Shown: positions 8,172 to 16,724 of the stretch, piece after piece | Position numbering within the stretch: position 1 is the first letter of the stretch | Layout of the letters: every line of letters begins with the position of its first letter | Source: Bacteroidaceae bacterium | Lineage (GTDB): Bacteria; Bacteroidota; Bacteroidia; Bacteroidales; Bacteroidaceae | DNA: 32,127 nucleotides | Direction of reading: 5' to 3' | Assembly (NCBI GenBank): GCA_017520935.1 | Contig: JAFXEF010000047.1 | Location: forward strand, 1 to 32,127 | Made by a program: the position numbers and the translations under genes | Notes under the pieces: model-generated | What the model was told of the DNA's origin: nothing | Seen by the model: the letters and a program-made list of their open reading frames with translations, nothing else | The model's database searches: none

Positions 8172-8957
8172 ATGCAGGAACGCCATAAAGATTACGAAAG
8201 ATACTTTGCGGAGAGTGAAGAATCGTGCCAGAAGTATTATCTTCCCTACATAAAGCAACATACAGACTTGACGTTCGATGCCCACCTCAAGGTGCTTGAG
8301 GTAGGCTGTGGCATAGGAGGCAATGTAGCTCCTTTTGCACGGATGGGATGTCAGGTGAGTGGGGTCGATATAGATCCGCTGTCAATAGACTGGGCACAAA
8401 GGATCTTTGCGCAACAGCAACTTGAGGCCAAGATTACGTGTGCCGACATCCACCAGTATGGTGACGACGAGCGTTATCATCTGATCATGTTGCACGATGC
8501 GATAGAGCATATCCCCGAGAAGAAGAGTCTGATGCTTCGTCTGCATGAACTGCTGACCGATGATGGCGTGTTATATATTGCCTTCCCCGCCTGGCGTATG
8601 CCTTTCGGTGGGCATCAGCAGGTGGCACGTACAAAGTTCGTATCGCGTTGTCCCTTCATCCACCTGCTTCCGCGTAGAGTGTTCGTATGGCTACTACGCC
8701 GCTTGGGTGAACCCGAAGGAGTGATAAAGGATTTCCTGAACATTAAAAGTACGCGCATGACCATACAGGCCTTCCAAAAGCTGAGTGCCGATACGGACTT
8801 CGAGCTGATTGACAGAAGGCTATACTTCATCAACCCCCACTATGAGAAGAAGTTCGGACTAAAGCCACGGGTGCTATGGAGCATAATAGCTAAGCTCCCC
8901 TACGTGCGCGACTACTTCAGCACCTCGTGCCACTATCTCATACAGAAGAAGCGGTAG
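8172..8957 (+). CDS. Class I SAM-dependent methyltransferase, substrate unknown
   Basis: A 261-residue methyltransferase. The SAM-binding motif I is LKVLEVGCGIGGNVAPFA (about residues 39-56), motif II is GVDIDPLSIDWA, and motif IV is LIMLHDAIEHIPEK. The C-terminal half is basic and hydrophobic (RRVFVWLLRRLGEPE, LWSIIAKLPYVRDYF), which may reflect a membrane-associated or lipid/polysaccharide substrate. Nothing in the motifs fixes the substrate. It starts 12 nt after the Mrp-type gene and converges on the coiled-coil gene with a 7-bp gap, so it is the last gene of the trmB operon. Confidence 0.85.
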   Translation: MQERHKDYERYFAESEESCQKYYLPYIKQHTDLTFDAHLKVLEVGCGIGGNVAPFARMGCQVSGVDIDPLSIDWAQRIFAQQQLEAKITCADIHQYGDDERYHLIMLHDAIEHIPEKKSLMLRLHELLTDDGVLYIAFPAWRMPFGGHQQVARTKFVSRCPFIHLLPRRVFVWLLRRLGEPEGVIKDFLNIKSTRMTIQAFQKLSADTDFELIDRRLYFINPHYEKKFGLKPRVLWSIIAKLPYVRDYFSTSCHYLIQKKR

Positions 8958-8964
8958 CTCCGGC

Positions 8965-9891
8965 TTACTCAAGCACGAAGCTACGTTCCCCTATCATCAC
9001 ACCGTCGGAGAAGAGGTATACGGTATACTCTCCGGGGTTGAGGAATTCCTCCACGTCCCAATACACGGTGACACTCTGCTCTTCGCCGGTGTACTCAATG
9101 AGTTTCTTGATGCTGTATTCGAGTTTGGTATTTTCGTAGGCGAAGGTGGCTCCGCTATTCTTTGTGAGTACGCTACCGTCGGGCTTGGTGATGCGCACGT
9201 AAATGGTGCGCTCGCCAGTGGGTGCCGTAATGTTCTTCACGATAGTGAAGTCAATGGCAAACTTGACGATATTCTTCACATTATTTGTCTCCTTGCCACG
9301 TTTGTTGCGCGGATGGATAGCAATGCCCGTGGCATCGAGCTGTGAAGCAAGGGTCACCTTGTCGCTGAGGTTCTTGGCCTCTTCCTGCAACACCTCAACC
9401 TTTTTAGTCGCCTCCACATATTGGGTGCGCACGCGCTTATTCTCTTTCGAGAGTTTCTCATTAGCTTGGTTAAGCGAGTCTATCTGCATCACGTAACTAC
9501 GCATCACGGCACGCACGGTTTTCAACTCTTTCTTCAGACGGGCTATCTCGGCAGCATTGCTGGCCTTGGTGGCACGCAGTTCTTCGAGCAACTGCTGGGT
9601 ACGCAGCTTCTCACGCTCCAGTTGAGCCACGAGCGAGTCGTTGGTGAGGAGTATCTGCATCTCGTCATATTGGGTGGCAAAGGTGCTATACTCGTTCTCC
9701 ATCTCCTGCTTCTCCAGCTCAAACAGTTGCACCATCTCCTCGTTGGCTTTGTTGGCTTGACTGAGGCGGATGCCTAAGAACACCAAGGCACCGACGAGGA
9801 GCACGGCAAGGGCAAGAAGCCCTACACCCAACTTTCCCCAAAGAGGAGAAGAACTGCGGACATCGCGAGTTGTCTTATTTTCTGAATTCAT
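8965..9891 (-). CDS. Membrane-anchored coiled-coil protein of unknown function
   Basis: The 308-residue protein has a short cytoplasmic tail, one transmembrane helix at about residues 21-43 (LGVGLLALAVLLVGALVFLG), a long heptad-rich coiled coil at about residues 50-180, and a C-terminal beta-rich domain (from about residue 200) ending in YTVYLFSDGVMIGERSFVLE. The topology suggests one inner-membrane pass with the coiled coil and beta domain in the periplasm. The C-terminal part, with phrases such as RTIYVRITKPDGSVL and YWDVEEFLNPGEYTVYLF, resembles an Ig-like fold. It follows valS by 67 nt on the same strand. I do not recognise a named family. Confidence 0.75.
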   Translation of the reverse strand: MNSENKTTRDVRSSSPLWGKLGVGLLALAVLLVGALVFLGIRLSQANKANEEMVQLFELEKQEMENEYSTFATQYDEMQILLTNDSLVAQLEREKLRTQQLLEELRATKASNAAEIARLKKELKTVRAVMRSYVMQIDSLNQANEKLSKENKRVRTQYVEATKKVEVLQEEAKNLSDKVTLASQLDATGIAIHPRNKRGKETNNVKNIVKFAIDFTIVKNITAPTGERTIYVRITKPDGSVLTKNSGATFAYENTKLEYSIKKLIEYTGEEQSVTVYWDVEEFLNPGEYTVYLFSDGVMIGERSFVLE

Positions 9892-9924
9892 TTACAATAC
9901 TAACAATTTACAGATTTCTAATGT

Positions 9925-9954
9925 CCCCCTCTCTGGGAGGGGGATAGGGGGAGG
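9925..9954. repeat. C/G-rich hairpin repeat between valS and the coiled-coil gene
   Basis: CCCCCTC at 9925-9931 pairs with GAGGGGG at 9937-9943, and a second GGGGG run follows. This looks like a widespread Bacteroidales intergenic repeat. It lacks a T-tract, so it is not a typical terminator, but it could slow transcription between valS and the downstream gene. Confidence 0.55.
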
Positions 9955-9958
9955 CCTC

Positions 9959-12658
9959 TTATTTCAAGTTCTCCAGAGTTTCCTTTATCGCAGCAATCTT
10001 GCTCTCGGCATCGGCCAGCTTCTTGCGCTCGGCTGCCACTACGGCTTCGGGGGCATTGCTCACGAAGCGCTCGTTGGAGAGCTTCTTCATTACCGAACTG
10101 AGGAAGCCTTCAAGGTAGGTGAGCTCGGCTTGCAGCTTAGCCACCTCGGCCTCTACATCGATCAAGCTACCCAGAGGAACAGCATACTCGGTAGTGCCTA
10201 CCATGAATGAAGAGGTGCCATCACTCTTAGCCTCAACCACATTGATAGCCTCGAGGTTACCCATCTTCGCTATAATGGCATTGTACACGGCTACGTCATG
10301 TGTGCCTACCACTTCGAGGTTCAACGCCTCCTTCTGTGCGATATTCTTCTGCAGACGGATAGTGCGCACACCACTGATGATGCTCTTGGCGGTCTCCACA
10401 TCGGCGATGAGTTGCTCGTCATACTTGTCGGCAAAGATCTTGATGCTTTGCGTCATGATGCTTTCGCCGGGCTTGCGTTCCTCGATAGCTTGCCACAGCT
10501 CTTCGGTGATGAAGGGCATGAAGGGGTGGAGCAGGCGCAACAGGGCATCGAAGTAGTGGAGTGTAGCATCGTATGTCTGCTTGTCGATAGCACAGCCGTA
10601 AGCGGGCTTCACAATCTCGAGGTACCAGCTGGAGAACTCGTCCCAGAACAGGCGGTATACGGCCATCAGGGCTTCACTCAAGCGGTACTTGCTCATCAGG
10701 TCATCCACCTCAATGGCAGTCTTAGTAAGCATGGCATCAAACCATTGGCAAGCCAAGCGTGCTGCCTCGGGCTGGGCGATGGTAGCATCTACGTTCCATC
10801 CCTTGACAAGGCGGAAGGCATTCCATATCTTATTGTTGAAGTTACGGCCCTGCTCGCACAGTGCATCATCGAAGAGGATATCGTTACCGGCAGGGGCGCA
10901 GAGCATCATACCCATACGCACACCATCGGCACCATATTGGGCGATGAGGTCAAGCGGATCAGGCGAATTGCCGAGGCTCTTCGACATCTTGCGACCCAGC
11001 TTATCGCGTACGATACCGGTGAAGTATACATTCTTGAAAGGCATGTCTCCCCTATACTCGTAACCAGCCATAATCATACGGGCTACCCAGAAGAAGATGA
11101 TATCCGGACCGGTCACTAAGTCTGAAGTGGGATAGTAGTAGTTGAGCTCGGCATTGTCGGGGTCGTTGATTCCATCAAACAGAGAGATGGGCCACAGCCA
11201 CGACGAGAACCAGGTATCAAGGGCATCCTCGTCCTGACGCAGCTCGGCAGCTGTGATATTCTCGTATCCTTCCATCTTGCGGGCCAACTCAACGGCTTCC
11301 TCTATGCTCTCGGCTACTACGAAAGCCTCCTCAGCACCCTCCGATGTGGGCAGGAAGTAGGCTGGTATACGGTGTCCCCACCAAAGCTGGCGGCTGATGC
11401 ACCAGTCCTGTATGTTCTCCAACCAGTTATTGTAAGTGGTCTTGTATTTGGCGGGATAGAACTTCAGTTCGTCGTTCATTACGGGCGGCAGGGCTATGTC
11501 TGCAAAGTGCTGCATACGGAGGAACCATTGCATGCACAAACGGGGCTCTACGGCCGTATCGGCATTACGCTCCGAATAGCCCACCTTGTTGTCATAGTCC
11601 TCCACCTTTTCCAGCAAGCCTGCGGCTTCGAGGTCTTTGGCGATGAGTTTGCGCACCTCCACGCGATCCATACCGACATACATGCCGGCCTCCTCGCTCA
11701 GTGTGCCGTCGGGGTTGAAGATGTCGATAGTCTCTAAGTTGTGCTTCTTTCCTAACATGTAGTCATTGGTATCGTGGGCAGGAGTCACCTTCAAGCATCC
11801 GGTACCGAACTCGATGTCTACGTAGCGGTCCTCGATGACAGGTATCTCACGGCCTACGAGGGGTACGATAACCTTCTGCCCCTTGAGCCAAGTGTTCTTG
11901 GGATCCTTGGGGTTGATACACATGGCGGTATCGCCCATGATAGTCTCGGGACGGGTGGTAGCCACTACAGCATAGTAGCCGCGGTCGTCCTTGTGTACAA
12001 TCATACCCTCGGAGTTCTCGGAGATCTCTGAGTTCTCCAAGGTTGAGACATAATACTTCAGGTAATACAGTTTGCTCTTCTCCTCCTTGTAGATAACCTC
12101 CTCGTTCGAAAGGGCTGTCTGTGCCTTGGGATCCCAGTTTACCATGCGGAGGCCGCGATAGATGAGCCCCTTGTTGTAAAGGTCTACGAACACCTTGATA
12201 ACGCTCTTGCTACGTTTCTCGTCCATGGTGAAGGCCGTGCGGTCCCAGTCGCACGAAGCACCCAACTTACGCAACTGTTTCAGAATGATGCCACCGTGCT
12301 CATCGGTCCACTCCCAAGCATGCTTGAGGAACTCCTCACGGGTGAGGTCGCTCTTCTTGATGCCCTGCTCGGCAAGCTTCTTCACCACCTTCGCTTCGGT
12401 GGCAATAGAGGCATGGTCTGTACCCGGAACCCAGCAAGCGTTCTTGCCCAACATACGTGCACGGCGTACCAAAATATCCTGGATCGTATTGTTGAGCATG
12501 TGACCCATGTGGAGCACACCCGTCACGTTAGGGGGCGGTATTACCACCGTGTAAGGTTCGCGGCCATCAGGCTCAGAGTGAAAGAGTTTATTGTCTAACC
12601 AGTATTGATACCATTTACCCTCAACATCCGTAGGGTTGTACTTGCTTGCTAATTCCAT
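9959..12658 (-). CDS. valS: Valyl-tRNA synthetase
   Basis: ValS charges tRNA-Val and edits misactivated threonine. I chose the ATG at 12658, giving 899 residues that start [24 protein letters not shown] three codons upstream (12667) is possible but less likely. Class I motifs are present: [15 protein letters not shown] carries the HIGH box (HMGH), and [14 protein letters not shown] is the KMSKS loop. The editing domain contains [13 protein letters not shown]. The C-terminal ValS coiled-coil arm is visible in the last 65 residues ([17 protein letters not shown] onward). Length matches bacterial ValS. It is divergent from mazG, with promoter boxes for both genes in the shared 84-bp gap. Confidence 0.97.
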   Translation of the reverse strand: MELASKYNPTDVEGKWYQYWLDNKLFHSEPDGREPYTVVIPPPNVTGVLHMGHMLNNTIQDILVRRARMLGKNACWVPGTDHASIATEAKVVKKLAEQGIKKSDLTREEFLKHAWEWTDEHGGIILKQLRKLGASCDWDRTAFTMDEKRSKSVIKVFVDLYNKGLIYRGLRMVNWDPKAQTALSNEEVIYKEEKSKLYYLKYYVSTLENSEISENSEGMIVHKDDRGYYAVVATTRPETIMGDTAMCINPKDPKNTWLKGQKVIVPLVGREIPVIEDRYVDIEFGTGCLKVTPAHDTNDYMLGKKHNLETIDIFNPDGTLSEEAGMYVGMDRVEVRKLIAKDLEAAGLLEKVEDYDNKVGYSERNADTAVEPRLCMQWFLRMQHFADIALPPVMNDELKFYPAKYKTTYNNWLENIQDWCISRQLWWGHRIPAYFLPTSEGAEEAFVVAESIEEAVELARKMEGYENITAAELRQDEDALDTWFSSWLWPISLFDGINDPDNAELNYYYPTSDLVTGPDIIFFWVARMIMAGYEYRGDMPFKNVYFTGIVRDKLGRKMSKSLGNSPDPLDLIAQYGADGVRMGMMLCAPAGNDILFDDALCEQGRNFNNKIWNAFRLVKGWNVDATIAQPEAARLACQWFDAMLTKTAIEVDDLMSKYRLSEALMAVYRLFWDEFSSWYLEIVKPAYGCAIDKQTYDATLHYFDALLRLLHPFMPFITEELWQAIEERKPGESIMTQSIKIFADKYDEQLIADVETAKSIISGVRTIRLQKNIAQKEALNLEVVGTHDVAVYNAIIAKMGNLEAINVVEAKSDGTSSFMVGTTEYAVPLGSLIDVEAEVAKLQAELTYLEGFLSSVMKKLSNERFVSNAPEAVVAAERKKLADAESKIAAIKETLENLK

Positions 12659-12686
12659 AAATTGCACTTTGATTTTGATTTGCCTG

Positions 12687-12694
12687 CAAAATTA
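12687..12694 (-). promoter_or_regulatory. Probable -7 box for valS
   Basis: On the minus strand TAATTTTG (12694-12687) matches the Bacteroidota TAnnTTTG box, about 30 nt before the ATG at 12658. No TTG lies at the ideal distance upstream, so only half the promoter is supported. Confidence 0.45.
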
Positions 12695-12717
12695 CGAATA
12701 AATTGACAATTAATTGT

Positions 12718-12725
12718 TACTTTTG
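12718..12725 (+). promoter_or_regulatory. Probable -7 box for mazG
   Basis: TACTTTTG at 12718-12725 matches TAnnTTTG and lies 17 bp before the mazG ATG. The -33 element is not evident at the normal spacing. Confidence 0.4.
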
Positions 12726-12742
12726 CCACAAAAATAGACACA

Positions 12743-13621
12743 ATGAGTACAAGACAAGAACAAATGGAGGCCTTCGGACGCTTTCTTGACGTGCTCGACG
12801 AGCTGCGAGAGAAATGTCCGTGGGACCGCAAGCAGACCAACGAGAGTCTGCGTCCCAACACAATAGAGGAAGTATATGAACTGTGCGATGCGCTCATCAA
12901 TGAGGATGAGACCAATATCTGCAAGGAACTGGGCGATGTGTTGCTCCACGTGGCATTCTATGCCAAGATAGCTTCGGAGAAGGGACAGTTTGACATGAAG
13001 GATGTGTGCGACCGCTTGTGCGACAAGCTCATCTTCCGCCATCCCCATGTGTTCCCACCTAAAGAGGAAAGTGTAAAGATGAAAGATGAAAGTTGCCGTC
13101 CGGATGGCAATAACTCTCCTCTTTCATCTGTCAACCTTCAACTCGAGAAAGTTACTACGGCCACGCAAGTTTCGGAAAACTGGGAGCAGCTGAAGCTCAA
13201 GGAGAAGGGTGGCAACAAGCGCGTGCTCAGTGGAGTGCCTTCGGGACTACCCTCCATCGTCAAGGCATACCGCATACAGGAGAAGGCACGCAACGTGGGC
13301 TTCGAGTGGGACGATGCCTCAGGTGCGTGGGATAAACTGCTCGAAGAGATTGACGAGCTGAAGGTGGAACTCGAACGCGAGAACCACGACCTTGCCGAGG
13401 CTGAGCTGGGTGACCTGCTCTTTGCCACCATCAACGTGGCCCGCATGAACGGTCTGAGCCCCGACAATGCACTGGAGCGCACGAATCAGAAGTTTATCCG
13501 CCGCTTCAACTATGTGGAGGAGAACGCCATCGCCCAAGGCCGTAACCTCAAGGAAATGACACTTGAGGAGATGGATGCCTTGTGGGATGAGGCCAAGCGA
13601 AAGGAGAGAGAGGGTGAGTGA
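12743..13621 (+). CDS. mazG: Nucleoside triphosphate pyrophosphohydrolase MazG
   Basis: MazG hydrolyses nucleoside triphosphates to monophosphates and pyrophosphate, cleaning the nucleotide pool. The 292-residue protein has two MazG domains: the first carries LREKCPWDRKQTNESL and EELGDVLLH-like sequence (ICKELGDVLLHVAFYAK), the second has KLLEEIDELKVELER and EAELGDLLFATINVAR with the EExxE and ExxD metal ligands. The linker between domains, about residues 108-133, is unusually long and of odd composition (SVKMKDESCRPDGNNSPLSS). It is encoded by a palindromic repeat that appears to have inserted in frame. The gene is convergent with the acyltransferase gene, with only 5 bp between the stops. 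Confidence 0.95.
   Translation: MSTRQEQMEAFGRFLDVLDELREKCPWDRKQTNESLRPNTIEEVYELCDALINEDETNICKELGDVLLHVAFYAKIASEKGQFDMKDVCDRLCDKLIFRHPHVFPPKEESVKMKDESCRPDGNNSPLSSVNLQLEKVTTATQVSENWEQLKLKEKGGNKRVLSGVPSGLPSIVKAYRIQEKARNVGFEWDDASGAWDKLLEEIDELKVELERENHDLAEAELGDLLFATINVARMNGLSPDNALERTNQKFIRRFNYVEENAIAQGRNLKEMTLEEMDALWDEAKRKEREGE
13064..13140 (+). repeat. Palindromic repeat-like insertion inside mazG
   Basis: The segment has nested inverted repeats: outer arms AGATGAAAG (13084-13092) and CTTTCATCT (13121-13129), and an inner near-palindrome TTGCCGTCCGGATGGCAA (13093-13110). The left arm also contains a direct repeat, AAAGATG followed by AAAGATG (from 13075). It is translated in the linker between the two MazG domains. 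Confidence 0.65.
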
Positions 13622-13626
13622 GGCTA

Positions 13627-14478
13627 CTATCGCCGGTTTCCGGTTCCATACACCCTGCCACGTAGCCACAAGCCAAACTCCTCGACAGTGTGGGTGGACA
13701 GGTAGGCTTGCTGCTCCTCTACACTGATGACCTCTCCGATGGCTATACGTACGGGGCGACCACGCTTGTTGAACAACTCAGCAGGCAGGCGCAAGAGGCG
13801 CACGCGCCAATCGATAAGACCCAAGAGGTAGTAGAAGCGAGAGTTCCCGTCGAGAAAATGTACAGGGAGTATGGGTACAGACGCCTTGGCTATGAGGCGG
13901 ACAATGGGATGCTGCCACTCACGGTCGCGCACGCAACGGTCGCGCAGGCTAAGGTCGCGCAGGCTAAGGTCGCTCACCGCACCCGACGGAAAGAGTCCCA
14001 AAGCTCCACCCGAACGAAGCTGACCCAGCGCACGACGTATGCCGATAATACTCTCGGTGGTGGGCGTGGTGCGCTCCACACCGGTAGGAGTGACGGAGAT
14101 GAACGAGGGAGACAGTGCCTCCACACGTCCCAGTATCTTGTTTACCATAATCTTATAGCTGGGACAGAGATGCCCGAAGAGATCGGCAAGAATGATGCCG
14201 TCAATACTGCCATAGGGGTGGTTACTGAGGGTGATGAAGGGAGAAGAGGGAGGAACGAAGAGAGAAGAGTCTGTTCCCGTCACCTCGTAGCGTACGCCAA
14301 GGTCGTCGAGCACGCTGCGGGCAAAGTCCGGCCCCGCAAGATGGGCATTACGGTCATACAGCGCATTCATCTTGTCTACAGCCAGCAGCCTCATCAGTCC
14401 ACGACCAAGGCCATTTCCCATCCGGCCGCGAAAGAGGGGACTCATCTGTTCCAGTTCATGCAATGTCAGTAGAGGCAC
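13627..14478 (-). CDS. PlsC-like lysophospholipid acyltransferase
   Basis: A 283-residue protein of the glycerol-3-phosphate/lysophosphatidate acyltransferase superfamily. The catalytic block is FITLSNHPYGSIDGIILADL (His and Asp five residues apart, as in OlsF/hemolysin-like members rather than the strict HX4D of PlsC). The acyl-acceptor block is GGALGLFPSGAVSDL, where FPSG replaces the usual FPEGT. It probably acylates a lysolipid, perhaps an amino-acid or glycerolipid; the substrate is inference. The start is GTG at 14478; an in-frame stop lies eight codons upstream and no ATG intervenes. A 15-bp tandem repeat (13923-13976) duplicates the DLSLR peptide. It is followed upstream on the same strand by the GtrA-like and CDP-alcohol phosphatidyltransferase genes. 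Confidence 0.82.
   Translation of the reverse strand: MPLLTLHELEQMSPLFRGRMGNGLGRGLMRLLAVDKMNALYDRNAHLAGPDFARSVLDDLGVRYEVTGTDSSLFVPPSSPFITLSNHPYGSIDGIILADLFGHLCPSYKIMVNKILGRVEALSPSFISVTPTGVERTTPTTESIIGIRRALGQLRSGGALGLFPSGAVSDLSLRDLSLRDRCVRDREWQHPIVRLIAKASVPILPVHFLDGNSRFYYLLGLIDWRVRLLRLPAELFNKRGRPVRIAIGEVISVEEQQAYLSTHTVEEFGLWLRGRVYGTGNRR
13923..13976. repeat. 15-bp in-frame tandem repeat in the acyltransferase gene
   Basis: GGTCGCGCA-type units begin at 13923, 13938, 13953 and 13968, a strict 15-bp period. The units at 13938 and 13953 are nearly identical. Translated on the minus strand they give DLSLR, DLSLR, DRCVR and DRE, so one five-residue unit appears duplicated without changing frame. 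Confidence 0.75.
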
Positions 14479-14542
14479 TTGAAAATTATGAATTAAATGT
14501 TAATTTAAGTTTCGCAAGCTCAACTTTCTGGAGTTCAGCAGC

Positions 14543-14998
14543 TCAGTAGTTTTCGCTTCGCTCTTCCCTCTTCACTCCCTTGAATATCACCCACTCGCCC
14601 ATGGCGAAATTCATTACGCCCGATATACACAATGCAGCCAAGTTGCACACCACCACATTCCACCCGAAGAGCCGTTCGAACAATAGCAGGAAAGCCATCT
14701 TGAGCAGGAAGGCACCAGTTGCCGAGAGATTGTAAAGCAGGTACTTGCGGGCAAAGGCCGCACGTGGATAGCGTCGAACCCTGTCGCCCCAGATGAAGTA
14801 CCACGAGCAGAGGTAGTTGGTGAGCACGGCACACTCAAAGGAGATGAGTGGCGACACTAAATACTGACCCGTATAGCCGTAGCTGAAGAACAGATAATGC
14901 GAGCAGAGCCACAGGACAAGCGTGTCGACCACCGTCCCCAACGAATTGGAGAGGATGAAGCGAAAAACCTTGTTCGAGTAATGACGCAGCTTGTCCAC
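14543..14998 (-). CDS. GtrA-like small membrane protein
   Basis: The 151-residue protein has four hydrophobic segments (around residues 12-35, 45-65, 85-105 and 112-130) and starts with the GtrA-type pattern VFRFILSNSLGTVVDTLVLWLC. The FECAVLTNYLCSWYFIWGDR segment also fits that family. GtrA-family proteins are thought to help flip or supply polyprenyl-linked sugars for glycosylation of cell-surface polymers. The start appears to be GTG at 14998, 8 nt after the stop of the CDP-alcohol phosphatidyltransferase gene, so translation is probably coupled. Its partner is unknown. Confidence 0.8.
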   Translation of the reverse strand: MDKLRHYSNKVFRFILSNSLGTVVDTLVLWLCSHYLFFSYGYTGQYLVSPLISFECAVLTNYLCSWYFIWGDRVRRYPRAAFARKYLLYNLSATGAFLLKMAFLLLFERLFGWNVVVCNLAALCISGVMNFAMGEWVIFKGVKREERSENY

Positions 14999-15005
14999 GA
15001 CGAGG

Positions 15006-15704
15006 TCAGAATGGTTTTACAGGGTCAATCTCGGCATACTCTTTGGCATCCTCCTTGAAGTTGTTCAGATAGATGAGTACCAGTATCACTAAAATAGCCA
15101 GTCCGATAAAGTCGAACGCGCCGAAGGTGACACTCACGCCTGCCACTTGGAAAGCGACACTCCACTCGCGCAGGGGAGCCACAGCGATAAACAGCGTATT
15201 GACGAGTATCATTATCAAGCGAAACTCCGTTGGTCCCATGCCGGCATAGGTGAGCTTGAACTCCCCCTTGAGGTGAGCATTGATATACACCGAAATGGAG
15301 AGCAGCAGGTATACGGCAAGTACGGCCATAGCGATATAGAGGTTGAGCAGGTCGCTCAGTCCGGCTCCCACACACATGATGGCCATCGTGATGCCATCAA
15401 TATTGTGGTCGAGGTAGAAGCCATAAATGGGTCGTTGGGTCTTGCGCACCCGTGCCAGCGTGCCGTCAAGCGAGTCACCATACCAGTTGATGACGAAGCC
15501 CAGCGAGGCCAGCCACAGCCACCCTACGGAATAGTTGGAGAGGAAGTAGCCAAGAGCCACCACAAGCGAGCCCACCACACCGATGCCGGTGAGCATATCC
15601 GAGGTCACCCACCGGGGTTGTCGCTCGGCCAACCATACGAGCACCTTCTTCTCGGCAGCGTTGAGCACAGAGGTCTGAATGCGTTTAGATTGTTCTTGTT
15701 TCAT
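15006..15704 (-). CDS. CDP-alcohol phosphatidyltransferase family membrane enzyme
   Basis: The signature DG-x2-AR-x8-G-x3-D-x3-D is complete: DGTLARVRKTQRPIYG followed by FYLDHNID. The enzyme transfers a phosphatidyl or similar group from a CDP-linked donor to an alcohol in the membrane; whether the acceptor is inositol phosphate, glycerol phosphate or something else cannot be read from the sequence. Several transmembrane helices surround the motif. I chose ATG 15704 (232 residues, MKQEQSKRIQTSVLNAAEKK) because a promoter -7 box lies at 15740-15747, inside the longer ORF that begins at 15851. The protein is followed by the GtrA-like and acyltransferase genes, making a probable three-gene lipid/envelope operon. 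Confidence 0.88.
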   Translation of the reverse strand: MKQEQSKRIQTSVLNAAEKKVLVWLAERQPRWVTSDMLTGIGVVGSLVVALGYFLSNYSVGWLWLASLGFVINWYGDSLDGTLARVRKTQRPIYGFYLDHNIDGITMAIMCVGAGLSDLLNLYIAMAVLAVYLLLSISVYINAHLKGEFKLTYAGMGPTEFRLIMILVNTLFIAVAPLREWSVAFQVAGVSVTFGAFDFIGLAILVILVLIYLNNFKEDAKEYAEIDPVKPF

Positions 15705-15739
15705 AAATATAAGGATTGCTTGGTTATTATCTTTCGGGG

Positions 15740-15747
15740 CAAAGTTA
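15740..15747 (-). promoter_or_regulatory. Probable -7 box for the lipid gene group
   Basis: On the minus strand TAACTTTG (15747-15740) matches TAnnTTTG. It lies about 35 nt before the ATG at 15704, which supports that start over the upstream one at 15851. The -33 region is weak. Confidence 0.5.
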
Positions 15748-15938
15748 GGATGCCTACTTCGATATAAGATAATAAATTTTAGTACAAAAATGTTCAAAAT
15801 CCCTTCATTAAGAATCTTTAGCAATGTGTAGAGATAGGTTATTTCACACATTACTTGAATCGCGCTATAAGATGCAAGAAGACCATATCCTCAGGAGAGA
15901 ATACGATCTTCACATACGATATGGGACATTGTCCCTGC

Positions 15939-16724
15939 TCAGAAGCTGAAGCTACACTGCAACCCGTACGACTGGGTGTGGCGTAGTGTACTGTTGTTTT
16001 GCCTGTTGTCGATCACGCTGGGACGTACCTGCACGCTGAGGTCTTCGGAAATGTCAAAGTTGGACAGCTCGGCATCGACGTAGGCATCGATGACAGAGAT
16101 GAGGTACACGCCAATGAAGCAGAATATGCTGAGGTCGCGCTGGCGACGGTAGTTGTCCTTGCGGTTCTTGAACACACGTTCTAAATAAGCACGGTTAGCC
16201 TCCACGTCGTAACGCGGGGGAAGGAAGTCTTCATAGCTGGCAGTGCCGGGGTCGTCGTCCATAATGTCGAGGTAGGCTTGCGAGTAGTCGCTATACATCT
16301 GGTTGTTCCAGTTGAGGGCATAGGCACAGCCGAGGAAACCGCCGTAGACAATCGGTAGCTTCCAGTATTTGTGGTTGTATATCTGTCCGCCTCCAGGGAA
16401 CACGACACCTGCCCATGTAGCCTTGCCGGGGTCGGGAGCGAAGGAAGCTATCTTCTGCTTACGCAGCTCGCGACGTTGCGAGGAGGCCTTCGTGGCTTTC
16501 GTGGTATCGGAGGACTCAGAGCCCTCGGAATCCTCAGAGGATATCCCCAGCTCTGCTGATGCCACGCGATGTAGCGAGTCGCTGAGCATTACGGCCCGTG
16601 CCTCTCGCGGAGTGAGGGCAGGTATAGTATCGCCCACAATGAGCCGGCTGTCGGTCTGTGCAGACAGCAGGGAAGGCAGGCATAGTGCCACCCATAGAGC
16701 CAATATGCTACGGCAACACTTCAT
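15939..16724 (-). CDS. DUF5683-type protein with signal peptide, in the parAB cluster
   Basis: The 261-residue protein starts with a signal peptide (MKCCRSILALWVALCLPSLL, cleavage near SAQ). A Ser/Glu/Thr-rich linker follows (about residues 55-90), then a domain with ATWAGVVFPGGGQIYNHKYW, two hydrophobic segments and a stretch of RRQRDLSIFCFIGVYLISVI, the pattern of DUF5683. The family function is unknown; the GGGQIYNHKYWK region resembles small membrane-embedded domains. Its start codon overlaps the parB stop by one base (TAATG), so it is translationally coupled to parB. Such a gene after parAB is common in Bacteroidales. Confidence 0.83.
   Translation of the reverse strand: MKCCRSILALWVALCLPSLLSAQTDSRLIVGDTIPALTPREARAVMLSDSLHRVASAELGISSEDSEGSESSDTTKATKASSQRRELRKQKIASFAPDPGKATWAGVVFPGGGQIYNHKYWKLPIVYGGFLGCAYALNWNNQMYSDYSQAYLDIMDDDPGTASYEDFLPPRYDVEANRAYLERVFKNRKDNYRRQRDLSIFCFIGVYLISVIDAYVDAELSNFDISEDLSVQVRPSVIDNRQNNSTLRHTQSYGLQCSFSF

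Noticed and set aside
10298..11119. 273-residue plus-strand ORF inside valS
   Set aside because: It is antisense to a conserved, continuous ValS reading frame.
12943..12956. CTCCACGTGGC in mazG as a parS site
   Set aside because: The flanks do not match TGTT and AACA; it is only an isolated CACGTG core in coding sequence.
15147..15767. 206-residue plus-strand ORF antisense to the CDP-alcohol phosphatidyltransferase gene
   Set aside because: The minus strand carries the complete family motif; this frame shows none.
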